From: Frateuria_A sp035944355
GTDB taxonomy: Bacteria; Pseudomonadota; Gammaproteobacteria; Xanthomonadales; Rhodanobacteraceae
Reading direction: 5' to 3'
Assembly: GCF_035944355.1 (NCBI RefSeq)
Contig: NZ_DASZBH010000007.1
Coordinates: forward strand, 1-64,000
Length of the DNA: 64,000 nt
Shown: positions 48,780 through 57,129 of the stretch, in pieces
How the letters are laid out: each line of letters opens with the position of its first letter
Numbering within the stretch: position 1 is the first letter of the stretch
Made by a program: the position numbers and the translations under genes
The notes under the pieces: generated by a model
Told to the model about the DNA's origin: nothing
Database searches by the model: none
The model's input: only the letters and a program-made list of their open reading frames with translations

Positions 48780-49391
48780 ATGATGAAACCCCGCAAGCCA
48801 CTGCTGTCCGCCTTGGCAACCGGTTCGCTGCTGTTGTCCGGCGCGCTGCTGGCGCAGAACCAGCCGGTGCCGCCGCCGAGCCCGACCAATCCTGCACCTC
48901 CGCCGCCGACCGCGCCCATGCCACCGGGCTCGCCGCAGTCGAGCATGCCGCCGACACCGCCGTCGCCGCCGAATCCGGCCGACACGCAACCCGCGCCGCC
49001 GACCAGCCAGGGCATGCCGCAGACCATGCCGCCGCCAGCTTCCAGCGCGCCCCCGCCGCCCGCCGGCCAGATGGACCACGGCATGAACGGCGCCAATCCC
49101 CAGGGCGGCGTGGACAACCAGGGTGGCATGAGCAACCAGGGCGGGATGAACGACCACGGCGGCATGAACAGCGCCGGCGCAGGCGCCAACGTGGAATTCA
49201 AGTCTTCGATACCACCGGCACCCGACGCCGGCCCGGCGCCGGACTTCAGCCAGCTGGCCAAAGGCAAAAAGTTCATCACCATGAAGGAAGCGGCGAGCTA
49301 TCCACCGCTGGCCAACGACTTCGAGCACGCCGACCGCAATCGTGACGGCCGCATCACCCAGCGTGAGTACGATCAGTGGAAGTCGCACTGA
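48780..49391 (+). CDS. Exported Pro/Met/Gly-rich protein with one EF-hand
   Basis: 203 residues from the first of two adjacent ATGs (48780, or 48783); GGAG lies just upstream. Signal peptide to about 27 (ALLAQ), then a proline-rich stretch (PPPSP, PPPPTAPMPP), then repeated NQGGM/DHGGMN units, and a C-terminal EF-hand, DRNRDGRITQRE (about 181-192), with all calcium ligands present. Such single EF-hand proteins are common in Xanthomonadales; role unknown, calcium binding likely. Confidence 0.75.
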   Translation: MMKPRKPLLSALATGSLLLSGALLAQNQPVPPPSPTNPAPPPPTAPMPPGSPQSSMPPTPPSPPNPADTQPAPPTSQGMPQTMPPPASSAPPPPAGQMDHGMNGANPQGGVDNQGGMSNQGGMNDHGGMNSAGAGANVEFKSSIPPAPDAGPAPDFSQLAKGKKFITMKEAASYPPLANDFEHADRNRDGRITQREYDQWKSH

Positions 49392-49413
49392 GTTTCCGAC
49401 ACTCCCCCCCTCG

Positions 49414-49439
49414 CCGGCCCCAGTGGCCGGCTTTTTTTG
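49414..49439 (+). terminator. Rho-independent terminator of the EF-hand gene
   Basis: GCCGGCC, loop CCAGT, GGCCGGC followed by seven T, 22 bases after the stop. Confidence 0.92.
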
Positions 49440-49500
49440 TCACCAACGGTCCGGACCCGCGTCGCTAGACTGGCCCCCTTGCGACCGGGAGCCTGCCCCC

Positions 49501-50592
49501 ATGAAGCGAACCCTGACCGTGGCATGCACACTGCTCGGCAGCGCATGGGCCTGCGCTGTGCGCGCACAGAACCCCAGCCCGATGGACATCCGCGCCTGTA
49601 CCGCCATCGAGAGCGACGCGCAACGGCTGGCCTGCTACGACCACGCCACCGGCCGCGTGAACCTGCCGGCGCCCAGGAGGCGCACGGACAAAGGCACCAC
49701 GCCCAGCGTGTTCGGCCACGACCTCCATTCACGTGCGGCGGTCGACCAGGCCCAGGCCAACCCGGAGGTGGCCGCGCCGCTGTCGCTGCTTGACAGCCGC
49801 TGGGAACTCTCGCCGGAAGCCAAGCTCGGCACGTTCAACGTGCGCGGCTACAAGCCGGTCTATGCGCTGCCGGTGTTCGCCACCAGCAACCAGAACGCCA
49901 GCCCGCACAGCCCCAACCCGCTCAACACGGTGACCACGCCGCAGCAATTGCAGAACATCGAGGGCAAGTTCCAGCTCAGCCTCAAGACCAAGCTCTGGCA
50001 GGGCGTGTTCGGCGATGCCGGCGACCTGTGGCTGGGCTATACCCAGTCCTCGCGCTGGCAGGTCTACAACAGCCGCACCTCGCGCCCGTTCCGCGAAACG
50101 GACTACGAGCCCGAAGCCATGCTGGTGTTCGACACCCACTACGACGTGTTCGGCTGGGACGGGCGCCTGCTCGGCATCGGCATCAACCACCAGTCCAACG
50201 GGCGCTCCAACCCGCTGTCGCGCAGTTGGAACCGCGTAGTCGCCGACGTCGGTTTCGAGCGTGACGGCTGGACGCTGATGCTGCGACCCTGGTGGCGCAT
50301 CCCCGAAGGCGGCCCGGACGACAACAACCCGGACGTCAGCGACTACATCGGCCGTGGCCAGATGCAGATCGTGCGCGAATGGAACGGCCAGGAGTTCAGC
50401 CTGCTGCTGCGCCATTCCCTGCGCGGCGGCAGCCGCAGCCACGGCGCCGGCCAGTTCACCTGGAGCTTCCCGATCGCCGGCAACCTGCACGGCTACCTGG
50501 AACTGTTCAAGGGCTACGGCGAGAGCCTGATCGACTACAACCACAACGCCACGTATCTGGGCCTGGGCGTGTCGTTGCTGGATTGGTACTGA
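49501..50592 (+). CDS. pldA: Outer membrane phospholipase A
   Basis: Calcium-dependent beta-barrel hydrolase that removes misplaced phospholipids from the outer leaflet. 363 residues, signal peptide to about 23. The catalytic set is clear: H230, S232 and N244 in GINHQSNGRSN and SRSWN, with exactly the spacing of E. coli OmpLA (142, 144, 156). A mature-end part before the barrel carries RACTAIESDAQRLACYDHATG, a short Cys-containing motif absent from E. coli OmpLA but seen in Xanthomonad relatives. Ends in an aromatic residue (WY), as for BAM substrates. Confidence 0.95.
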   Translation: MKRTLTVACTLLGSAWACAVRAQNPSPMDIRACTAIESDAQRLACYDHATGRVNLPAPRRRTDKGTTPSVFGHDLHSRAAVDQAQANPEVAAPLSLLDSRWELSPEAKLGTFNVRGYKPVYALPVFATSNQNASPHSPNPLNTVTTPQQLQNIEGKFQLSLKTKLWQGVFGDAGDLWLGYTQSSRWQVYNSRTSRPFRETDYEPEAMLVFDTHYDVFGWDGRLLGIGINHQSNGRSNPLSRSWNRVVADVGFERDGWTLMLRPWWRIPEGGPDDNNPDVSDYIGRGQMQIVREWNGQEFSLLLRHSLRGGSRSHGAGQFTWSFPIAGNLHGYLELFKGYGESLIDYNHNATYLGLGVSLLDWY

Positions 50593-50618
50593 CGCCGCCG
50601 GGTTCCCACGGGTGAAAG

Positions 50619-50649
50619 AAAAAGGCCGCGGAGCGCATCCGCGGCCTTT
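50619..50649. terminator. Bidirectional terminator between pldA and slyD
   Basis: AAAGGCCGCGGA, loop GCGCA, TCCGCGGCCTTT, with a T run on both strands (A-run at 50619-50623). Serves convergent pldA and the SlyD-like gene. Confidence 0.85.
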
Positions 50650-50661
50650 GCCGGCACCACT

Positions 50662-51144
50662 TCAGTGATGATGGCCGCCCGGGCCGTGCACGTGCCCATG
50701 CTCGAGCTCTTCCGCGCTGGCCGCGCGCACGTCGGTCACCTCGACGTTGAAATGCAGGGTCTGGCCCGCGAGCGGATGGTTGCCGTCGATGTGCACCTTG
50801 TCCGGCTCCACGCGCACCACCGTGACGTTGATGACGCCCTGCGGTCCGCGGCCCTGGAACTGCATGCCCGGCTGGATGTCCTCCACGCCCTGGAACGCCT
50901 CGCGCGGCACTTCCTGCATCAGCTCGGCTTGGCGCACGCCGTAACCTTCCTCCGGCGACACGTCGACCTTGAACTGGTCGCCCGCCTGGCGGCCGGCCAT
51001 CACCTTCTCCAGGCCGGGCACGATCTGCCCGGTGCCGTGCAGGTAGGACAGCGGCTCGCGTCCCTCGGAGCTGTCGATGACGCGTCCTTCGTCGTCGGTC
51101 AGCGTGTAGTGGAAGGAGGCGACGGTGTTGTCTGCGATCTGCAT
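50662..51144 (-). CDS. slyD: FKBP-type peptidyl-prolyl isomerase, SlyD-like
   Basis: 160 residues: an FKBP domain (FHYTLTDDEGRVIDSS, PLSYLHGTGQIVPGLEKVMAG), the inserted IF chaperone domain (SPEEGYGVRQAELMQ onward) and FNVEVTDVRAA. It ends in a short His-rich tail (HGHVHGPGGHHH) that may bind nickel or zinc but is shorter than in E. coli SlyD. Folds and isomerises proline bonds in the cytosol. Confidence 0.93.
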   Translation of the reverse strand: MQIADNTVASFHYTLTDDEGRVIDSSEGREPLSYLHGTGQIVPGLEKVMAGRQAGDQFKVDVSPEEGYGVRQAELMQEVPREAFQGVEDIQPGMQFQGRGPQGVINVTVVRVEPDKVHIDGNHPLAGQTLHFNVEVTDVRAASAEELEHGHVHGPGGHHH

Positions 51145-51333
51145 GGCGTTCTCGTGATCGGTGGATAGGCCAGTCTATCAGTTGCAGGTGCAAGCCCCGT
51201 CACACCAGCCTGCGCAGTGGCGCCGCGGTTGCGGCGTCGGCGGGAACGCCGGCCAGCGCCGACGTGGATGCCATCGCGGTGTGGCTGGCCGAGCTGGGCG
51301 AGCCCGGCGCGGCCCCGCCCTGAGGCCGGAGGC

Positions 51334-51819
51334 TCAGCTGGCCAGCCTGGCCGCCAGGTCGCGGCCGATCTTTTCGGGCGTGTCGGTCGGCGCATAGCGC
51401 CGCGCCACCTGGCCCTGCGGGTCGACCAGGAACTTGGTGAAGTTCCACTTGATCGCCTCGCTGCCGAGCAGACCCCGGCCCTCGCGCTTGAGCCAGCGAT
51501 AGAGCGGATGGGCGTGTTCGCCGTTGACCTCGATCTTGGAAAACAGCGGGAAGCTCACCTCGTAGTTGAGGCTGCAGAACTGGCGGATCTGCTGCTCGTC
51601 GCCCGGCTCCTGGTGCCCGAACTGGTCGCAGGGAAACCCCAGGACGGTCAGGCCCTGTTCCCGGCGTGCCTGCCACAGCGCCTCCAGGCCCTGGTACTGG
51701 GGCGTGAAGCCGCACTTGGAGGCGACGTTGACGATCAGCAGCCAGCGCCCGCGCCATTCGGCCAGCGACCGGTCATGGCCTTCGATGTCGCGCGCGGTGA
51801 AGTCGTAGACGCTGCCCAT
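51334..51819 (-). CDS. Glutathione peroxidase family protein
   Basis: 161 residues. Active-site NVASKCGFTPQY with Cys36 replacing selenocysteine, plus the Gln and Trp of FPCDQFGHQEPG and IKWNFTKFLVD. ATG 51819 has a clear GGAGGC ahead. Bacterial members mostly reduce hydroperoxides with thioredoxin. Start to the divergent 42-residue frame is about 100 bases. Confidence 0.92.
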   Translation of the reverse strand: MGSVYDFTARDIEGHDRSLAEWRGRWLLIVNVASKCGFTPQYQGLEALWQARREQGLTVLGFPCDQFGHQEPGDEQQIRQFCSLNYEVSFPLFSKIEVNGEHAHPLYRWLKREGRGLLGSEAIKWNFTKFLVDPQGQVARRYAPTDTPEKIGRDLAARLAS

Positions 51820-51922
51820 GCATTTGCCTCCGTAGCGTGGCGGCAGTCTACGCCGGCGGAGGCGCACATATGCACATGAGCGAAGGTCATTTCCGCCTGC
51901 GCCGCCCGGGAGCGACGCTGCC

Positions 51923-52051
51923 ATGATGGACCTGCTGATCTGCGCCCTGGTCGCGCTCGCCACCCTGGTACTGCTGGCACGCTCCGCCTGCCGCGAGGCG
52001 CCGCAGCGTCCGCTGCGCGCCCGCCCCACCCGTGACGACAGCTTCCTGTAG
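51923..52051 (+). CDS. Putative 42-residue membrane-anchored protein
   Basis: ATG 51923 with GGAG ten bases upstream; the frame is one hydrophobic helix (LLICALVALATLVLLA, 4-19) followed by a basic, Pro-containing tail (CREAPQRPLRARPTRDDSFL). It lies between divergent gpx and convergent pncB and looks deliberate for its size; no homology available. Confidence 0.45.
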   Translation: MMDLLICALVALATLVLLARSACREAPQRPLRARPTRDDSFL

Positions 52052-52071
52052 CAGGCGTACTCCGCGCAGGC

Positions 52072-53253
52072 TCACGCCTCCGGCGGAATGTCGAACACCT
52101 GCCGCAGGTAGGCCACGTAGGCCGGGTCGTCGCACATGTTCTTGCCCGGCGAATCGCTGAGCTTGGCCACCGGCTGGCCGTTGCAACGGACCATCTTGAT
52201 CACGATCTGCAGCGGCGAGGGACCCACGTCGTTGGTGAGGTTGGTGCCCACGCCGAAGGCCAGCTGGCAGCGCCCACGGAAGTGGCGGTAGAGCTGCATC
52301 ACGCGGGGCAGGTCCAGCGCGTCGCTGAACACCAGGATCTTGCTGCGCGGGTCGACGCGGTTGGCGCGGTAGTGGGCCAGCACCTTCTCGCCCCAGACGA
52401 ACGGGTCGCCCGAGTCGTGGCGGGTGCCGTCGAAGAGCTTGCAGAAGTACATGTCGAAATCGCGCAGGAAGGCGTCCAGGCCATAGACGTCCGACAGCGC
52501 GATCCCCAGGTCGCCGCGGTATTCCTTCGCCCAGGTCTCCAGCGCCACGCGCTGTGAATCACGCAGGCGCGGACCCAGCGCCTGGTGCGCCTGCAGGTAT
52601 TCGTGCGCGAGCGTGCCCAGCGGCGTCAGGCCCAGTTTCCAGGCCAGCCATACGTTGCTGGTACCCGCCAGTTGCTCGCCCAGGCCATCGCGCAGCGTGC
52701 GCGCCACCTCCTCGTGCCACCGGCGCGAAAAGCGCCGGCGCGTGCCGTAGTCGGCGATGCGGCAGTCGGCGTACTCGTCCTCGCCGCGCAGCAGTTCGAT
52801 CTTCGCGTGCAGGCGCCGGCGTCCTTCGGCGAGGTCCAGGCCCGACTGGGTGTTGCGGAAGTACACCTCGTTGACGATCGCCAGCAGCGGCACCTCGAAC
52901 AGGATGGTGTGCAGCCACGGGCCGACGATGCGGATCTCAAGCTCGCCGGTGCCCGAAGGGGCCGGCGCGATATCCACGTATTTGGCATTGAGCTGGAACA
53001 GCCCCAGGAAGTCGACGAAGTCGCTTTTGATGTAGCGCCAGCCGCGCAGGTAGTCGAGCTCCTCGGCGGTGAAACGCAGGCGGCACAGCGCATCGAGCTC
53101 GGCACGGATCTCCTCGATGTAGGGCACCAGGTCGACGCCGGGATTGCGGCACTTGAACCGGTATTCGACCTGCGCGGCCGGATAGTGGTGCAGCACCACC
53201 TGCATCATCGAGAACTTGTACAGGTCGGTGTCGAGCAGGGACTGGATGATCAT
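52072..53253 (-). CDS. pncB: Nicotinate phosphoribosyltransferase
   Basis: Salvages nicotinate to NaMN with PRPP and ATP. 393 residues; start ATG 53253 (MIIQSLLDTDLYKFSMMQVV, an opening standard for PncB). Includes EVPLLAIVNEVYF, the phospho-His region TRHDSGDPFVWGEK, and GVGTNLTNDVG. ATG-proximal ribosome site is weak. Monocistronic by position. Confidence 0.96.
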   Translation of the reverse strand: MIIQSLLDTDLYKFSMMQVVLHHYPAAQVEYRFKCRNPGVDLVPYIEEIRAELDALCRLRFTAEELDYLRGWRYIKSDFVDFLGLFQLNAKYVDIAPAPSGTGELEIRIVGPWLHTILFEVPLLAIVNEVYFRNTQSGLDLAEGRRRLHAKIELLRGEDEYADCRIADYGTRRRFSRRWHEEVARTLRDGLGEQLAGTSNVWLAWKLGLTPLGTLAHEYLQAHQALGPRLRDSQRVALETWAKEYRGDLGIALSDVYGLDAFLRDFDMYFCKLFDGTRHDSGDPFVWGEKVLAHYRANRVDPRSKILVFSDALDLPRVMQLYRHFRGRCQLAFGVGTNLTNDVGPSPLQIVIKMVRCNGQPVAKLSDSPGKNMCDDPAYVAYLRQVFDIPPEA

Positions 53254-53499
53254 GCGTGCGCCGGATGGGATCCGGTGCACCGGATCGTCCCGCGCATTAT
53301 CCGCGCGCCGGTCCGATCGCGGCGAGCCGATGCCACGGTCGGGCATGGCGCCTCGGCAGCCATGGGGGACCACCAGACTTCGCCGGTTCGGCGAGGCGGC
53401 GCCGAGCCCGGCTCCGCGCATGCTCCTCGCGGGGGGCTTTTCAAGCACCCGTGGTACGCCACCGCCGCCCATACCCACGGCATGGACGGCGGCAGCGGT

Positions 53500-54540
53500 T
53501 CACGGCCCCTTTCCCACCTCCAGCACGGTGAAGCTGCCGGGCAGCACCGGCGGGCGGTGGTGCTCACCACCCTGCTCCGTGTGCGGCCCGAACTTGGCCG
53601 CCGAGAGGAACAGGTGCCCGCTCTTGGGGTCCAGCGCCAGCGTACGCGCCGTGGTCTGCGTGGGCACGGTAGCCAGCACGCGGTAATGGTCGGGGTCGTC
53701 CTCGTGCACCACGGTGAGCGTGCCGCTTTCGCCGTTGGAGCTGAAGATGAGGCCGCGCTGGCTGTCGAAGGCAACGGCATCCGGACCCTCGCCGATCGGC
53801 ACGTCCGCCACGTGGCGGCCGCTGTCGGCATCCAGCACCGTCATCGTCTGGTTGTCGCACACCGAGAACAGGCGCCTGTGCGCCACGTCGATCGCCAGCC
53901 CGGACGGCGACTGGCACGGCGCCAGCGACCAGGTCGCGCGGACCGAGGCGGTCTTCGGATCCATTTCGACCAGTTCGCTCTTGTCCTCGATGTTCGCCCA
54001 GATGTGGCCGGCGCCATCGCTGACCGCGAACTCCGGCTTGCCCGGCAGCGCGATCGTGGCGAGCTGCTTGCCGCTGGCGGCATCGAACGCCGTGGCGTTG
54101 GAGCTGCGCCCGTTGAAGGTGAATACGCGCCCGCTGGCCGGGTCGTAGAGGATCGCGTCGGGATTGACGCCGCTGGCCTTGAGCGTGCCCAGCGTCTTCA
54201 GCGTGGCGGTGTCGAAGACCGTCACCTCGCCGCTGCGGCCGTTGCTGATCCAGCCGCGATGGCGGGCCGGCGCGAGCGCGATGCCGTGCACTCCGTCCAG
54301 ATGCTCGATGCGCCCGACCGGCTTGCCGTCTTCGGCATCGAGTACGACCACTTCGTCGCCGTGGCTCACGTACACGCGCTGCGCGGCAGAGTCGAACGCC
54401 AGGTAATCCCAACCCTGGTCGCCGCCCAATACGTAGCGGTGCAGCACGCGGTAGCCGGCGGCAGAGGGGGTCTCGCCTACCGCGGTGGCGCAAAGCAGGC
54501 CGAGCGACAGGGCGACGAGCATGCGGGACGGTGCATTCAT
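53500..54540 (-). CDS. Exported YncE-like beta-propeller protein
   Basis: 346 residues. Signal peptide (SRMLVALSLGLLCATAVG) then YVTN-type propeller blades: AFDSAAQRVYVSHGDEVVVLDAEDGKPVGRIE, GRSGEVTVFDTATLKTLGTLKA, FDAASGKQLATIALPGKPEF, and others. Seven blades plausible. E. coli YncE is a periplasmic DNA-binding protein regulated by MarR/iron stress; this relative's role is not known. 246 bases separate it from pncB. Confidence 0.85.
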   Translation of the reverse strand: MNAPSRMLVALSLGLLCATAVGETPSAAGYRVLHRYVLGGDQGWDYLAFDSAAQRVYVSHGDEVVVLDAEDGKPVGRIEHLDGVHGIALAPARHRGWISNGRSGEVTVFDTATLKTLGTLKASGVNPDAILYDPASGRVFTFNGRSSNATAFDAASGKQLATIALPGKPEFAVSDGAGHIWANIEDKSELVEMDPKTASVRATWSLAPCQSPSGLAIDVAHRRLFSVCDNQTMTVLDADSGRHVADVPIGEGPDAVAFDSQRGLIFSSNGESGTLTVVHEDDPDHYRVLATVPTQTTARTLALDPKSGHLFLSAAKFGPHTEQGGEHHRPPVLPGSFTVLEVGKGP

Positions 54541-54624
54541 GGCGGCTCTCCGTGATGGACCCGCCGATGCTGGTGCCTGGGGCTTATCGCGCGCTTATCC
54601 GGCCAGCGCCTGTTCCACGGCGGT

Positions 54625-55716
54625 TTATTGGCCGGCGCCGCCGCCGGGGGGAGTCGTGCCACCAGTCAGAAGATCCAGCGCGCGGTCGCGTTGCTCCCTG
54701 GGTTCCCCCGCCAGCGCGCGGGCCGCCGCGTAGAACGCACCCCAGCGCCCCTCGGCCCGCTCGAACAGTACGGCGAAAGCGCCGGTCCAGCGGTCGTACA
54801 GGCCGAAGGGGAGCAGCCGCGCGTTGTTGATCGGCGCGGCGACCCAGGCGTCGTAGCGGTGGTCGCCGGGCCAGCGGGTGTCGCGCCAGCGGGCGTAGCG
54901 GCGGCGGAAGGCCTCGATCTGTGCCTGCTTGCCGCGCGCCAGCGCCGCCAGATCGTGCGTGCTCGCATACAGCCGCTGCAGCCTCCCGCGCAGGTCCAGC
55001 ACCAGCCCGGTGAAGTCCCGATCCATCGCCTGCCCGTGCGGATCCGGTGGCGGCAGGCCGCGTGCCTTGCGCCACTGGCGCAGGCCCTCTTCCCCTACGA
55101 AGCTGGCGAAGGATTCGTTGAAGGCGGTATCGCCCTTGACGTAAAGCCGCTGGTGCGCCAGTTCGTGGAAGATCGTGCTGGCCAGTTCGTCGTCGTCCCA
55201 GCGCAGCATGCTGGAAACGATGGGGTCGGCGAACCAGCCCAGGGTCGAGTACGCCGGCACCGGGCCGATCCACACGTCGTCGCCTTGCGCCTTCAACTGG
55301 GCCGCCCGTGCCTGCGCCTGGGCCGGATCGAAATAGCCGCGGTAGGCCACGCAACCGGCGATCGGAAAGCACTGCGGCACGGCCTCGACGGCATAGGGCG
55401 GCGTGGCGAACACGTTCCACGCCACGTAGGGACGCTGCAGGTCGACGTAGCTGGTGTAACTGCGATTGCGCGGCAGGTCCAAATGCGTCGAGGCGAAGGC
55501 GCGCGCCTGCTCGGCCAGCCGCAGGCGCGAAGCCAGCGCCGGGTCGGTGCCGCCATCGCCCAGCACCCGGGCGATCGGCCGTCGGTGCATGAGCAGCGAT
55601 GCCTCGCCATGGGCCACGTGGACGTAGTAGCGCAGGCTGCTGCATGCCGCCAGCGGCAGGCATGAAACGAGGACGGCCAGGCGCGCGAGGCGCCGCGGGA
55701 AGAGCGCAAGCGGCAT
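54625..55716 (-). CDS. Lipoprotein aminopeptidase (PF10023 type)
   Basis: 363 residues. Lipoprotein signal with lipobox LAAC (Cys25). Zinc motif HELAH at 184-188 in TIFHELAHQRLY, followed by NESFASFVGEEG, where E about 199 is the third ligand as in this putative aminopeptidase family. Length typical. Function is inferred from motif; substrate unknown. Its start is 56 bases from the stop of a small lipoprotein gene upstream. Confidence 0.88.
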   Translation of the reverse strand: MPLALFPRRLARLAVLVSCLPLAACSSLRYYVHVAHGEASLLMHRRPIARVLGDGGTDPALASRLRLAEQARAFASTHLDLPRNRSYTSYVDLQRPYVAWNVFATPPYAVEAVPQCFPIAGCVAYRGYFDPAQAQARAAQLKAQGDDVWIGPVPAYSTLGWFADPIVSSMLRWDDDELASTIFHELAHQRLYVKGDTAFNESFASFVGEEGLRQWRKARGLPPPDPHGQAMDRDFTGLVLDLRGRLQRLYASTHDLAALARGKQAQIEAFRRRYARWRDTRWPGDHRYDAWVAAPINNARLLPFGLYDRWTGAFAVLFERAEGRWGAFYAAARALAGEPREQRDRALDLLTGGTTPPGGGAGQ

Positions 55717-55772
55717 GCCGCGATTGTGCCAAAGCCCGTGTTCCGCGACCGCGGCGCGCGGCCGGCGCCCAT

Positions 55773-56150
55773 TCAGTGGCGATCTTCGTCGTGGAAATCG
55801 CGCCTGTCGCCGCGGCCGCGCCGTTCGACCGGGGCGCGCTCGTCGCGGCTCCAGTGGCGCTCGCCGCGCCAGTCGCGGTCGCGTCCTCGGTAACGATCGG
55901 AATCGTGGTACCAGGTGCCGCTGATGCCTACGCTCACGCCCGGCGCATAGCAGCAACCGCCGTAGCCCCAGCCGGGGCCGTAGTAGCCGGAGTAGTAGTC
56001 CGGCTCGTAGATCACTGCGGGGCCTTCGCCGTAGTAGGCATCGCCCTGGTAGCCGTTGCTGCGCACGTAGCTGTAGCCGGGGTCGTAGTAGCAGCCCGAC
56101 AGCGCCGCCGTGCCCAGCGCGAGCGCCAACCCTGCAAGCATGCGTTTCAT
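55773..56150 (-). CDS. Small Tyr/Gly/Asp-rich lipoprotein
   Basis: 125 residues. Lipoprotein signal with lipobox LSGC (Cys20). The mature part is Tyr/Gly-rich (YYDPGYSYVRSN, YYSGYYGPGWGYGGCCY) and then strongly charged (RGRDRDWRGERHWSRDERAP), ending in DEDRH. Similar to small envelope lipoproteins with unknown role. ATG follows GGAGG-like AGGTGAGCC. Immediately upstream of the aminopeptidase gene. Confidence 0.7.
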   Translation of the reverse strand: MKRMLAGLALALGTAALSGCYYDPGYSYVRSNGYQGDAYYGEGPAVIYEPDYYSGYYGPGWGYGGCCYAPGVSVGISGTWYHDSDRYRGRDRDWRGERHWSRDERAPVERRGRGDRRDFHDEDRH

Positions 56151-56261
56151 GGCTCACCTCCGTGACTCGACGTCACGGATCCACGCTAGTGGCGATGGTT
56201 TGAATGAGCCCTGAGCGTTGCGCCCGGAGAATGTCCGGGCGCGACGCGGGAGAAAGCCGGC

Positions 56262-56960
56262 TCAGGCCTTGGGACCGCGCTGGCCCACGTGCACCGGGAT
56301 AGTGGTCTTGGGTGCATCGCTGGGCAGGCCCGGACTGGCCGGCGTATGCACTGCCGAGTTGCCATGCGGCTGCGCCGCGGGGTTGCCTGCGTTCTGCCTG
56401 TTGCGCTCCTGTTTGGCCTCCAGCAGTGCCTGGATGTGCGCTACCGCCTCTTCCGGACTGATGTGCTTGGCCGCCGGTGCAATCGTTTCCTTGCGCGCTG
56501 CTGGGCCGGCCGACGGGCCACCGGCCCCGCCGCTGCGGGCCGCCGCCTTGCGTGCCGGCGAAGCGGCCTTCCTGACGGCGCTTGCTGCTGCCGGCTTCCG
56601 GTTGCCGGCAGCCTTCTTCCCGGCCGCCGGCCTGGCTGGCGTATTGGCAGCCTTTGCTGCTGGCCTGGCGGCCTTCCCCGGGGCGGCCTTCAGGGCTGCC
56701 TTTCCTGGGGCGGCCTTCTTCGGAGCGGCCTTCGCAACGGCCTTCTTTGCCGCCGCCTTCTTGGCGGGTGTGTTCTTGGCTGCGGCCTTGCGCGTGGCCG
56801 TCTTCGCGCCAGCCTTCCCTGCGGCCGGCCGGGCGGCGGTCTTGTGGATCGCGGTCTTGATGCCGGCCTTCTTGGCCGCGGCCTTCTTGGTCGCGCCACT
56901 GCCGGCGGCTGCCTTCTTTGCCGCGGATTTCTTCGCGGCCGACTTGCGGGTCGTTGCCAT
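56262..56960 (-). CDS. Histone H1-like (AlgP-type) DNA-binding protein
   Basis: 232 residues, Lys/Ala/Pro-rich throughout 1-150 with KKAAAKKA, KKAAPGKA and related repeats, as in AlgP/HctB-like bacterial H1 proteins that bind DNA. The C-terminal part (from about 165) is different: a helix HISPEEAVAHIQALLEAKQER and an Asn/Pro-rich end. The repeat coding is imperfect, so slippage variation between strains is plausible. Role in chromosome compaction is inferred. Confidence 0.82.
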   Translation of the reverse strand: MATTRKSAAKKSAAKKAAAGSGATKKAAAKKAGIKTAIHKTAARPAAGKAGAKTATRKAAAKNTPAKKAAAKKAVAKAAPKKAAPGKAALKAAPGKAARPAAKAANTPARPAAGKKAAGNRKPAAASAVRKAASPARKAAARSGGAGGPSAGPAARKETIAPAAKHISPEEAVAHIQALLEAKQERNRQNAGNPAAQPHGNSAVHTPASPGLPSDAPKTTIPVHVGQRGPKA

Positions 56961-57129
56961 GCGTCATCACTCCTGCGGTGGTCTGTGCAGCCTTGCCCGC
57001 ATTGCCGTGCTTCACGCACGCGGCGGAAAGACCTGCGCTCCCAGTATTGCGCGAGCGCCTGCCGCTGTCATGCGCGATCGCGTCAAGACCGCCGCCCAGT
57101 TCAGGCTGCGGAACAACTGCGATGGCCCC

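Noticed and set aside
51145..51333. A plus-strand frame ending in AVWLAELGEPGAAPP that looks like the end of a cytochrome
   Set aside because: Only about 20 codons look protein-like, without a haem motif or start; insufficient for a call.
53254..53499. A possible short gene or mobile remnant between pncB and the YncE-like gene
   Set aside because: Several frames are open, but none shows domain features, a ribosome site or terminal repeats.
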